A stretch of 64,000 bases of DNA from positions 1,041,634 to 1,105,633 of the forward strand of contig VWZX01006203.1 in NCBI GenBank assembly GCA_013399015.1, in the 5' to 3' direction. Both the position numbers and the translations under genes were made by a program. The stretch comes from Galbula dea (lineage: Eukaryota > Chordata > Aves > Piciformes > Galbulidae). Shown here one piece after another: positions 1-12,200 of the stretch. Position 1 is the stretch's first letter. Every line of letters begins with the position of its first letter. The notes below the pieces were generated by a model. That model saw only the letters and a list, made by a program, of their open reading frames with translations, did not search any database and had not been told where the DNA came from.

Positions 1-3000
1 AGCCCTACAGATTGCTACTGATTTTTGATTCAAATCCTGGAGAAAAATAAAAGCAGCAGCTTTTCCCTTCTAAGAAAAGGCAGAGAGTTGTATTCAGGCC
101 AAGATGGTAATGAGAATTTCTTTCATCTCAAACAAAGCATTTGCAGACATCAGAAGGAAACAACTCCAGCTCCTACAATACAGTTGTATTTTAACAAGCA
201 GCAATAGGCAGCCAGGTACAAAAATCACCACCAATGGTTGTAACTCCTCACATCAAACCTGGGTGTTTTTTTCTTGCTAAGCACTGATTATCTGATGAAT
301 TATGCATCAGCTGTTCCAGGAATGTTTATTCATGGCAACATGCACAGAAAAATGTTCAAACTATTAAAACTTTTGGGAAGAGATTCTCATTTCCTTGGCT
401 CAAAACTCAGGAGGCTTTTCTGGATAATGCAGGAGGACACAGACCACAGTTTAATAAGGGAGGTCAGGTTCAGGCTGGACAGATTCAGCAGGAGGAAAGC
501 AGCTGTGCTCTGAGCAACTCCTCCCAGGCTGCTCAGGTTTGCAGCTCATCAGCTAGGCAAGCTCCATGATGCTGCTGAGGTCCTTTACCTGAGGAGCACA
601 CACCAGGCTGGAACAACCCTGCAGGAACAGGCACTGACCAGAGCTGCTGAGGTGGTTTCAGATGCTGCTGCTGGTCCCATGTACTGTCTGGTTTTACTAA
701 CACAGCAGTTAGAAGGGAAGAGGAATTAGGCTGATCACTGTCTGCCATCTCCACTACCTGAGCAAGGCAGGGTTTGCAGCTGAGGGCACTGTCACTGTCA
801 TCACAGCAGCTGGACCTTGTTGATTTAAGTTCCCAATGCATGATATGGGTTAGATCCATTATAAACACACACTAGAGCAGTTCACAGCACAGTCACTTCC
901 CAGAGTCACAGAATGATAGACAGGGCTTGGAAGGGACCTCTGGAGATCATCCAGTCCAACCTCCCTGCTCCAGCAGGGTCACCCACAGCAGCTTGCCCAG
1001 GATCACATCCAGGAGGGTTAGGAATGTCTCCAGAGGAGGAGACTCCAGCACCTCCCTAGGCAGCCTGGGCCAGGGCTCCACCACTCTCAAAAGTACAGAA
1101 GTTTCTCCTCATGTTCAGCTGGAACTTCCTCTGTTCCAGTCTGTGCCTGTTCCCTCTTGTCCTGTCCCTGGGCACCACTGACCAAAGCCTGGCCCCAGCC
1201 TCCTGCCCCCTACCCATGGAGTATTGCTAAGCATTGATCAGATCTCCCCTCAGTCTGCTCTTCTCCAGGCTAAGCAGCCCCAGGGCTCTCAGCCTTTCCC
1301 CACAGGAGAGATGTTCCAGTTCCCTGATCATGTCTGTAGCCCTTTCCTGTACCTTCTCCAGAAGATCCCTGTGCTACTTGAACTGGGGAGACCAGAACTG
1401 GAGCCAGGACTCCAGCTGTGGCCTGACTAGGGCAGAGTAGAGATAGAGGAGAACCTCCCTGGACCTGCTGGCCACATTCCTCTTGCTGCACCCCAGGATG
1501 CCACTGGCCTTCTTGGCCCTGAGGCCACATTGCTGCCTCATGGTCATCCCCAGGTGCCACTTGGGCTCAGTTTTTTGTAAAGCAGCCTCATCTAATCTTA
1601 GCACACACAACACAAGACTTAGAGGTGTGATCTGAGCAGCTGCTGCAAAAGGAGCCAAGCTGGAAACACAAAAGCTAAGCCATGGTGTCCTCCTGGGAAT
1701 ACACATCTCCCAACAAAACTGTTTCTGTGTTTCTAAATAAAAAACCCTTTCCAAAACAGATCAAAGAGATGCACCACCAAGTACTGAGAAAGGATCTAGG
1801 TAGGGAAGCAACCTGGCAAGCTCTTCAGGCAGTTTTCCCCATGGAGAGGAGCTTTACTGATAGGTCTGTAAGTGCCTGATTTGAAAAACACAGGCTCCTC
1901 ATGCATATTTTCCTGTCATCTGGCACCATCACTGGAATAGCCCACTGCAAATTATTGCACCTTGGAGAAATCAATGCCAATTTCCTCTGCTGGGATTAAG
2001 CTGGAAAACATGCAAAAGACTAGATCTTGATGGAACTAGACATTGTATTTGTTCATAGCCAGGATCACATCATCTCTGAAGCAGTTCACAGTCATTGCAG
2101 GCAGCACAAAGATTGTTAACTGCCAGGGTGGATGATTGTGTTCCTTGCAAAGAGAGATGAAACACTCTGTGGAGTAAGGAGAGAAAGCAGAACCCCATGG
2201 CAAACAACTACCAGATGGGAGACTTCTTTTGCCTGTTGTTTGGGGCATTCATCTCAAACTTGGACAATTAGCTGCATATTTCAGGATGTATTTGTCAAAG
2301 GGATGTGCACAAAGTGGACTCTCCAAATTGCTGCACTCTTCAGCTTCTTGGAAGCATTTCAAAAGGATTTAAGCAAATGAATGTCCTGCACTTGATAAAA
2401 CCTCCTCTGTTGAAATACCAACACTGGCAACCAGGTTACATCTTCCTGTACTATTAGAACCTTCCACAAGAGAAAAACCCCATGTGGAACAGACCCAAAG
2501 ACAACAAACCCCCACACCAAACAAAAACCAAACCAGCAAAAAACCTCTTTGTTGTTTTTTCTCACCTCAAAACCAGAGATGGTGAGAGCATATCACAGAG
2601 ATTGAAGGTTTTGTGCAGTTCCTTCCCATCACCAGAGGTTTATTCCCCTGTTTGAAGAAGTCTCTTGACTCATTGTTTCCCTTGCTACTTTTCAAAGCAC
2701 TGAGGAAAGTTGTGATTATGGAGATATTAACTCAGGGGAGCTACAGATGATGAGCTCAGCTCCAGCCATAGCAGAGCCATCAGGGTAGTCTGAGTGGTTC
2801 ATTTTTGGCCTGAGTCAGATCTCAGCTCTAAGGAAAAGGGCAAATTTCTTTCTTGTTTTCAAAGGAGAGACAATCTAGACATGTGTCCACCCATACATCC
2901 ACATCCTACCACAGAAAACCTTGAACCTGGGCCTACCTGAACACTCTATTTCTCTTCAGACTACCACCTGAACTAGTTTCAGAAGGCAAATTCTCCCTTC

Positions 3001-3081
3001 ATTTAGCACCAGTGAGCTATGCAATTCAAGCAACTCTCAGAGATACTGACATGAAGCACCTGGGTACACATCCATACTCAC
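1..3081 (-). other. KDM4B: KDM4B intron, 3' part cut by window edge
   Basis: This non-coding stretch begins at the GTGAGT donor of the last visible Tudor exon and runs off the left edge. I see no further exon on either strand. It holds a 660-bp CR1 fragment (901-1562) and an A/C-rich low-complexity patch (2465-2560). The rest looks unique. Confidence 0.85.
901..1562 (-). mobile_element. CR1 LINE 3' fragment
   Basis: Antisense CR1 tail (GGAAGGGACCTCTGGAGATC), followed by the 3' UTR, then the reverse-transcriptase end region (AACTGGGGAGACCAGAACTG, TTCTTGGCCCTGAGG). It is truncated at its 5' end, as usual for CR1. Confidence 0.93.
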
Positions 3082-3201
3082 CTGGTAAATCTGACTGATC
3101 TGGGCTGCAATAAACTTGGCCTTATAGACAATTCCATCTGTCCACTGCAGTTGGACCACTTCACCCTCTGAAGGAGGTCCCATCTGGATGCAGTCTCTGC
3201 T
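3082..3201 (-). CDS. KDM4B: KDM4B exon: hybrid Tudor domain 2, first part
   Basis: This 120-bp, phase 0-0 exon encodes 40 residues: SRDCIQMGPPSEGEVVQLQW and TDGIVYKAKFIAAQISQIYQ. The Trp of LQWTDG and Tyr of IVYKAK match cage residues Trp967 and Tyr973 of KDM4A numbering. With the Phe in the previous exon, the methyl-lysine cage is complete. The acceptor is GTCTTCAG|AGC. The donor is CAG|GTGAGT. The following exon, expected to start VEFEDGSQ, was searched for and is not in the 3,081 bp left of this exon. Confidence 0.96.
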
Positions 3202-6200
3202 CTGAAGACACAGAGTGAAACAGGTCAGACATTCAACATCAAGAAAGCTCAAGGACTTGGGTAACTCAAACTAAACCTTGAGTAAACTCAAGGGAATGAG
3301 GTGTGTAAAAATCACTGCTCAGGGGAGCTGCTACATGACACTGTAAGGAAGTTTCTGCACTTGTGATTGATTGCACTCATATCAAACCAAACCATCAACC
3401 AGTGAGAGACCAGAAACAAAACACCTGCACCTCCTTCTGGTGCCAGCACTCAGCTCTGGGGAGTTTCTCCTTGACAAATCCCACAAGATCAGATCTACAT
3501 CAATAAAACCAAGAGGGCTGGCCTGCTCTGCTTCACATGGTGAATCAAGAGCACAATCAGGAAGAGAATGCAGAAGCTGGCAAGTCAGCCTCTTCTAGGC
3601 ATTCCTTCTATTAAGTGAATTCCTTCTTTTGAACTAGAAGTGCTTACAGGCAATCTGCTTCCCCCATGAATCACCCTTGTCAGTTGAAAAATAAGATTAT
3701 TCAACCACAAAACAAAGAGGATGTAACTGAAAACAAACATTGCTTTCTGGTAAGTCATCTGCATAGAGCAAAATCACATCTTTGGAAAGGAACAGACAAT
3801 GAAATGAGATAATGTCATAGACAAGAGGAACAGTAATGAAGAGCAGTGTGAGGTTGTCTATGCAAGCAGCAACTTTACTTTTTAATTTCCAGGGGCTTTT
3901 TCAGTTTTACTTTGTTGTTCCACCCCAAAGCACACATCGCATTCTGTACTCATCTCTCATGGCAAGAGTCTCCACAGAGAGCTGCTTACAATAATGCTTT
4001 CTGGGTAAACGTTGTCACTGTATGAACCATCATCAAAGTTGACTTCATAGAAGGTCTGTGTTGTCATGCCAATCACTTTACATCTGTAGTAGAGTCCATT
4101 CCTGTTCTTGGTGATCACAGTCTGCCCAAGGGCCACCTCCCGTCGAAAGGGAACCTGTGTGGGAGAGAAAAGGGAATCATCTGCAATCATGGAAGGCTTT
4201 GGGTTGGAAGGGACCTTAAAGATCTAGTTCCAACACCCCTGCCATAGGCAGGGACATCTCCCACTAGATCAGGCTGCTCAAGTCATTTGCAATCATAAAA
4301 GCTGCAGAGAAACTGTTCCCAAAAAAACCCAAACAAACCAAAACCCAAACACCCAACCCCAGGCCCAGGCAGGCCTAGGCCTCAACCAGGCCCCGGCCCA
4401 GGCCCCACCCAAATCCCAGGCCCAGACCCCACCCAGGCCCAGGCCCCGGCCCCGGCCCCGGCCCAGGCCCAGACCCCAGCCCCGGCCCAGGCCCAGACCC
4501 CGGCCCCGGCCCCGGCCCAGACCCAGACCCCGGCCCCGGCCCAGACCCACATACGTTCTGGTTAGCTGCTTTGTGTTTGAAACACGTGATGGACACAACG
4601 TAGGGCCAGTCGTCTGGCTCCATGGGGACGCCGGCTGCGTGTGCACAGGTGACATGGAAGGAGGTGGAGCAGTGCTCGTAGGAGCACTGGATGCAGGCAC
4701 CAGACACTCTCTTCATCCGTTTCCGACAGTAGACACATTTCTGAAAAGCAGCCCAAGTCAGCATTACACAGGCAGTCACCAGCAGCTTGAATTCAATGTA
4801 TGCAGCCTGTTAACAGAATCTCCCAAACCCAACGTGGAGGGGGTTCGAAGGGAGCTCTGGGGATCAGCCAGGCCAACCCCCCTGCTCCAGCAGGGGCACC
4901 CACAGCAGCTTGCCCAGGGTCACCTCCAGCTGCCTTGGCAATCTCTCCACACAAGGAGACTCCACAGCCTCTCTGCAAAGCCTGGGCCAGGGCTCCAACA
5001 CCCTCACACCAAACAAGCTTCTCCTCCTGCTCAGCTGGAACCTCCTGGCTTCTAGCTTCTTCTGTCAGTTGCCCCTTGTCCTGTTACCTGACACAGTGGA
5101 AAGTTTATGTCGCATTAGAGTCTAGGGCCCAGAAGCCACAGCCAACAATGTTGACGTTTGCTGCTGAGAGGTCAAGTCCAATGCTTCCAGAATGGCCTAT
5201 TTACACCTGTGGCTGGAATCACTCATAAGCCAAGAAGCTACAGCAGAGACTAACTGATCATTCCCTTGAACACGGTGAGACTTTGCTCACCAGAGGGCTG
5301 AGAGAAAGGGAGGAGACAACAGGTGAGCACCTCAGTCTTATCAGAGGACAGCTACAACCCCATCCTTGTCCTCCTTAGGTAACAAATGTATCCATGTGAA
5401 TCCCAGCAGCAGCTGGATCTTCACTGAGACACTGTTAGAAAAGAACCATTTCATTGCTTGAAAGAACAGAACAGCAAATAACTCTAATGATTTGTTCTGT
5501 TATACTTAATGGAACATTACAGCTATTAGATCTAATGGAGTATTATCATTTTATATAATGGAACAAAAATATTGGGGTTTTAATTTACACACATAAACAT
5601 ATCAACCAACAATGTTTTATTGGTATCCAAGTCAGATGAGCTATTGTAGTTAACTCAGGCACTGTTTTGCCAACAGAAGGAATAAAGGCTTTCTACCAAA
5701 CAACAGAATTACAGGGGAAAGGGGGAAAAAAAAAAAAGGGTCTGATATTGTTTGGTAATTTTTAAACTCATTTTCTGCAAAACAAATCCATTTATTAGGC
5801 TAATGGAATCAGACAGCACTTAGGGTGGGACAGGTAATCACCATGTGTGACTAATTTAAACAGAAACCTCCATTTTTTTTGCAAAGCTAAAAATGATAAG
5901 CTTATGGCACTGCAGACTTGGCAGCAAGCATCAGCTGTCAGTGAGAAATGAGACATTTCCCTCACTCCCTAAGAGCACCAAATTCTTCTTTCCAGCTCCT
6001 CAGAAACACAGAAAAGCAGATTTGGGGATTTCCAATCTAAAGGAATTTAAGTTGGACACTCTTAGCTTTTAACATGTTAACTCTAGGGAATCTGTCACTG
6101 ATTGATGGCAGCTTTTTACCTTAGCTGAGGCTTGGACAAGGCAAATCAGGGAAAAATTGATATCACACGTGAGACAAACATGGATTTTACTGGTTAGAAT

Positions 6201-9200
6201 CATGAGCTCAGATAAAGGAAACCCTGAGAGCTGTTATACACTCATGAATCTGACTGTGCAGCTATGTAATTTATTTATTACAGAGGAAATTTCCACATCA
6301 AAGGAGAAACAGAGGAAAGCAGTGGCTTTCAGTGCCTGTTTCCAGGTGACCATTTCCAAAGCACACCACAGTGGCCACTGCCTCCACCCCAGGTTTGACC
6401 TCTTGCCCCCCTCCCAACCCATCCACTGCTCTAAACACACTATGGTACTAGGAATGACAAATTCTTCCTCTCTCTGACATTAAACAGAGCCTTTCTTTCC
6501 CTCTTGCACTCCCCATGGCCTCTCTTTTACCTCACTCCCCCTAAAGCACAGCTCCAAGCCCTGCAACACTACAGAACACACGAGCTAAACATTAAGATCC
6601 TAAGAGTTACTGGATCCCATGGGATTAGAAATGGTAACACAAGATCACACCATCAGCCAATCCAACCCCCAGAAGTACAAACTCACTCTTGCTTCTAGAC
6701 CTGAGCTCTCTGAAGAGAGTAACCACAAAACCATGCAGAGTGGTTATTGTATGACAAACTCCCCAGCAAAGGCCAAGGAAGAATTGCCAAATCTCAGTGG
6801 TTTAGTGGTGTTATCACAGCTAAGAGTCAGAGCCCCCTCTGCTAGCCAAGACAAATGAAAGCTCATCCTTCCTCCAAGGAATACTCCTCTTGGAAAGACA
6901 AGACATCTGAAAGAAAGGGAGATGTGTTCTCCCCAGTCTCTGAGCAGCATCACCCCTCTCCCTGAGCAGGCTCTGCCCTACATGGGTATGAAATCACTCA
7001 GATTCACTTCCTCCAAATAACTCCAGTGTGTTTACACCAAAAATTCATTTGCTCTTTCTACTGGAGCTAACAAAACCCAGGAAATTCAAAGCCCAGAGCC
7101 TTAGTCTTGCCAGAATGTGGGGTTTTTTTCTAGTCTTTAATAAGCTGTGCCTTTATCAGTCTGTAAACCATGTTCAAAAGGCAGATAAGCACCACAGCAA
7201 CGTGCACAGCAGGAACATGGCTCTGAAAGCAAGTCAATAGCAATGAGATCTCATTATTAAACTGTCAATACCTAATTCTCCTGCCAACAGGGACAACTGC
7301 TGATATACAGTGTGCTCCAGACAGCATCTCCAGCAAGCATTAACCCTCCTATATCAGGGATCTGCCTTTCCTGATGCAAGCAGGCTTCTTCCCAGCCAGA
7401 AGGATTAGCATGCACCTACTGACACCCCAGTGGCAAGCCAAACTCCTTCTGACAGGCAGGAGAGCTACACACAAGGAATACTCAGAGCAACTGTGATCAA
7501 AGGATACAGAAACATGGGAGCTCCAGTGACAGTGAAATACAGATGGTGGTGGAAGGGGTGAAGATGATCTGGGTAAGGAGACCAAAAGCATCTTCATTAA
7601 CTTTGCAGATGACACCAAGACAGGAGGAAGTGTTGATCTGCTGGAAGGTAGGAGGCTCTCCAGAGGGACCTGGCCAGGCTGGATCAGTGGGTGCAGGCCA
7701 ATGGGATGAGGTTCAACAAGGCCAAGTGCTGGCTCCTGCCCTTGGGGCACAACCACCTCATGCAGTGCTGCAGGCAGAGTGACTGGGTGTCAGTTCACAG
7801 CAGCCCAAGATGAGGCAGCAGAGTGCCCAGGTGGCTGAGAAGGCCAACAGCAGCCTGGCTTGGAGCAGCACTGGGGTGGCAGCAGGACTAGGGCAGGGAT
7901 TGACCTCCTGGGCTGGGCACTGGGGAGGCCACAGCTCCAATCCTGGGCTCAGGTTTGGGCTCCTCACTCCAAGAAGGACATGGAGGTGCTGGAGTGTGGC
8001 CAGAGAAGGGCAAGGAAGGTGGGGAAGGGTCTAGAGCACAAGTGTTGTGAGGAGCAGCTGAGGGAACTGGGCTTGGTTAGCCTGGAGAAGAGGAGGCTCA
8101 GGGGAGACCTTCTCACCCTCTGCAGCTCCCTGAGAGGAGGCTGGAGCCAGGTAGGGGTTAGGCTCTTCTCCCAGGGAACAAGTGACAGTCTGGGAGGAAA
8201 TAGCCTCAAGTTGCACCCAGGGGAGGTCTAGGTTGGACATTAGGAGAAATGTCTTTGCTGCAAGAGTTGTCAGGCACTGGCCCAGGCTGCCCAGGGCAGT
8301 GGTGGAGTCCTCATCCCTGGAGGGCTTTAAAAACATAACTGCAGACCTGGGCTGTGGGAGATGGGATGGAGAGAGGCAGCAATGCCAAGTGCTGTGCTAA
8401 GGCAGCACATGGAGATATAAAGACATTTTCCTGCTACTTCTCCTCCCCCAGAAGAAAGTCTAAAGGACAGGAGAAAAATCATCAGAATAAAATGCACACC
8501 AGAGAGTCAGGTCACAGCTGAGGGTAAGGAATGGGCTGTCTCCTGCATGATGAACACTGCAATTCATTTAGTCCACTGAGGAATGACAGCTAATTATTCC
8601 AAATTTCCACGTCATAAATAATTGAGAGGCAGGGGCTCCTGATGCACCATTCATCAGGGAGCATGCAAACTGCATTCTTTTCAATGATGCACTACCCACA
8701 GAGGGACTGAAAGCTCTGGGCTTGGAAAGGGAGGCTCCTGCTGCAGGCTCAAAGCACAGAAGACACCTTTAAAGAGGTCACTGCAACTCCCTCTTCCCTC
8801 AGCCCCCTCACAGGAACTTAAACCAACACAAACATAGTAAAAGAATTCAAACAAATGGTCACAGAGAGCCCCTAGCTTCCACCACCTCCAGCTAGTCACT
8901 TCAGCTGTCCTCCACCTTCACACCATTCCTTCTCTCCTTTTCCATCTCTCCTGTTTTATCTAGCACTGCATCATCTGTCAGCACCCAGGTCACCAGATCC
9001 AACACCAGCTCCTTGCTTGTCACCTTCAGTTCATCTTCCTCAATGCAGCTGCACACCTCCAAAACACAGAGCTGCCCCTAACTCTTCCACTGACTCCTCA
9101 ACCACTCCATGAATCACTTGCAAACACCTATAAAGAATCCTCCAGCTCTCCAGGATGGCTCAGGAGGGTTTTTCTCCACACAACCTGATCCAGCTGAAGC

Positions 9201-12200
9201 TTCCTTTTCTTCTCCACACACTACCCCAATGCTGCTGCTCAAAGCACCTCCCTGCCTTTACATTCTGCCTTCCAAATTCATTTGGTTTTTAATCTTTAAC
9301 CTCCAAAACCCTTCTCCATTTTAGCTCAAGATCATTGCTTTGCTTTCTTTCCTGTAGCAAATGATACTCCAAATGCCCCAGAGCATGTGGTGACAACACA
9401 GTTTTCAGCAGGCACTGGTGCTGTGTGCACACACATGGCAATGGTGGTCACAAAGAAGGAGCAATGCAGAGCAGAGAGATCTTTGTCACCAGGCTCAATA
9501 CAGCAGTGCTTATCTGGTGACTTTCCTGAACATAAATCAGGCTGAAAGTCTACTTCTGACACCCTAAAAGCTGGGCCAGCTCCACAGGGCCCCCAAGACA
9601 CCTTCCAGAGGGCTCACAGTGCCATGCTGACAGATATCAAGAGCAAGGCTTGAGTAGCCAACATGGCATCCTGGATCCTGGCAGAAATTAAACAGTATTG
9701 CACCTCTAGAAAAGCTCCTCTGATGCTGGGGAAGCAGTGAGCAGCACCCTTCCACACCAAGGCTCCCCAAGTGAGGTGCTTAAAGCCAGGCTTTGACAAG
9801 AACTGAGCCACAGGCCAGGCTCCTGCTAACACTGACCTAAGGAATCAGTGCCTGTAAATCAACCTGCAGCCTGGGGAAGTCAAGGCACTTCCCATCAAAA
9901 CTCTTTACCTTCACTGAGCCAGGAAGAAAACATGAGGTGCAAATGGAATACAAAGGAGAAACCCTCCAAACTATGAAGCTGTAAGCCAGGAATGAAACAA
10001 GGATGTGTAGCAGGTCTCTGCAGAGACTTTGCCTAGCCAATACTTCAGAGTTCTACCACCATTATTACTGCTCTGGCTGTGCAGGATAGCAAGGCAGCCC
10101 CAGAAGAGTTAAAGACTTAAGTCATGTTTCCTTGGGAGGCTCCATTAAGCAATACAAGGCAGCCTGGTGTAAAAGGATTTGAAGTTCATGGTTACAAGTG
10201 CTGGTAATGAAGAGGATGCATGCTGGAAATGTCAGATGATCCATAAAGAACCACTGCTGTAAGATTTACCACTCTGCTCCATCACTCCACCTGAATAATG
10301 AATGCTTTTTACACTCACATTTGTGTACAAAAGCCATTTGGACAACAGAGAAATAACTCTGGAAGCAGACAGAGCCTCTTCCTGCCTGCACTAAATAGCT
10401 GTGCAGTTAACAAATCCATCACTGCTAACTGATGGGTCCCTGCTCCATCACCTTCCCCTGCCCCACTCTCCCCACTCCCCCCCCCCAGCTGACTTCTCTA
10501 CAGCAAGAAAAGCAGCAAAAGCACAATTTGTTTTGCAATAACACACTATAGTGATGGAGCATTAACCAACATTAAGATTAATTGCTCTGAGCTAATGAAT
10601 CATCCATTACTAATCCCTCAGCTGAGGCCTAATGCAACTAAATAACAACTTGTCCTGGACTTGAATCCAATTCTTTGCAGAACCTTGCCTTGCAGTCACA
10701 AAGAAATGATTCTTCATTGCTGCCAGAGATTGCATGATAAAGAGAAATACTGGACAGAAAGATGGATCAAATTCCAGAGGAACAAGCCAGCCATGTGTCA
10801 GCTTCTTTCAAGCCACCATGTCCCTTCACACTCCTGCCACCTTGGACTTCCACTAAGTGAAGCTTCTGCCTTGGTTAGCCCTGACTGACTGAGAATAGCC
10901 CTGACTGGGGTGGGGAAGCCCCAGGCTGGGAGGAAAGGCAGCTCTGGTAATTACAACTTGTTTGTGTGTCAGAAAACATGCCAATGATAGAGCTACCTGA
11001 TGTGTTTGCTGGAAGGAAGAGTGAGAACATCACCTCCCACCTTAGCTACTTGATGCTACACACGAGAACATCACCTCCCATCTCAGCTACCTGATGCCAC
11101 ACACAAACTTCTTCTGCCTGGCTAAAGGCTTTTTCAGTTTCATTTCTTTTAGCTCTTGTTCACAAACCCTCTCCACAGGGAAAAGACACCTACCAGCCTC
11201 CACCTCTGCTCTGGGATAGCACTGATGTCCACAGGATGACGTTCTATGACGTTGAGGAAACGAGCCTCAGGGACAGCAATAGCACAGATGACATGGACCC
11301 ACCTGGGAACAAAGGCAAGAGACAAAGCAGAGTCTACCATCAGTTGAATGACATCCTCAGGAGGGTAGTTAACATTTCTCTGACTCTCTCACTATCCAAG
11401 TGTATTTATGGTGGTTGACAGCCTTGGCAACATTGCTACCTGACTGTTAATCACAGTCACACAAAGGAAATGTCTCTGGAACAAGAGGGATCAACCTCCT
11501 CATGCATCTGATCCTGCAGGATGCTAAATACTCTTCTCTGAGAAATAACCAAACCCAACAGATGCTCAGGGCTATGTTCCCTCTGCTACTGAGGAGCCTG
11601 GTGCAGAGTGGTAGACAGCAGAGCTAGGCAAGCTCATCCTGCCAAGTCCTCTGTAACACCAGGAGTAGCTGCTCCACTGAGCAGCGTGACCAAGATCAGA
11701 TGGAGAATGGAAGGAAGCCAGAGTGAAACCCAGCACTTACCTCCCATCAGTGGTCATCTGAAGAGCTCCTCCCCTGAGATTACACAGGCAGCATTCCTGC
11801 AGGAACAAAACTCCTTCAGAACTGGAGCAGAAAGCTCTGCTGGATTGCCCAGCTTCCCCCAAAATGACTACAGCTCACAGAATCACACAATCTCCTGAGT
11901 TGGAACAGATCCACAAGGATCATTTAGTCCAACTCCCATTTATGGACCCCCCCCAAAACCCCACACCACATGTTGAAGAGCCTTGTCCAGATGCTTCTGG
12001 AACTCTGTCAGGCTTGCTGCCATGACTGCACACCCAGGGAGCCTCTTCCAGCGCTCCACCACCCTCTGGGTGAAGAACCCTTTCTATCTAACCTAAAGCC
12101 ATCTGAGGGGGTTTTATCTGAGATGCAAAGGCAAACTGTACCCTCCCACCACCCATCTCTGCTAAAGTAGCTACTCAATCCCCACAGAAAGGTCCCCTTG

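Larger units (their letters stand above)
4155..4554 (-). other. KDM4B: KDM4B intron, 400 bp, mostly repeats
   Basis: This short intron is nearly filled by a GC-rich minisatellite on the donor side (about 4345-4550) and a CR1 tail fragment (4190-4285) near the acceptor side. Little unique sequence remains. Confidence 0.9.
4741..11193 (-). other. KDM4B: KDM4B intron, 6.45 kb
   Basis: It contains a young CR1 fragment (4815-5090), an A/T-rich zone (about 5440-5900), a longer CR1 fragment (7560-8345), a TAAT-rich island (about 10530-10645) and a 41-bp tandem duplication (11023-11104). The rest looks like unique non-coding DNA. Confidence 0.85.

Noticed and set aside
1..3081. Search for the next Tudor exon (VEFEDGSQ) and C-terminus
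   Set aside because: No matching reading frame with splice sites on the minus strand; it must lie left of the window.
4293..4700. Minus-strand Gly/Leu/Arg-rich ORF overlapping the PHD2 exon
   Set aside because: A different frame of the real exon and of the GC minisatellite.
5700..5740. Poly-A run as a possible retrogene tail
   Set aside because: A short G/A-rich run with no gene-like sequence before it on either strand.
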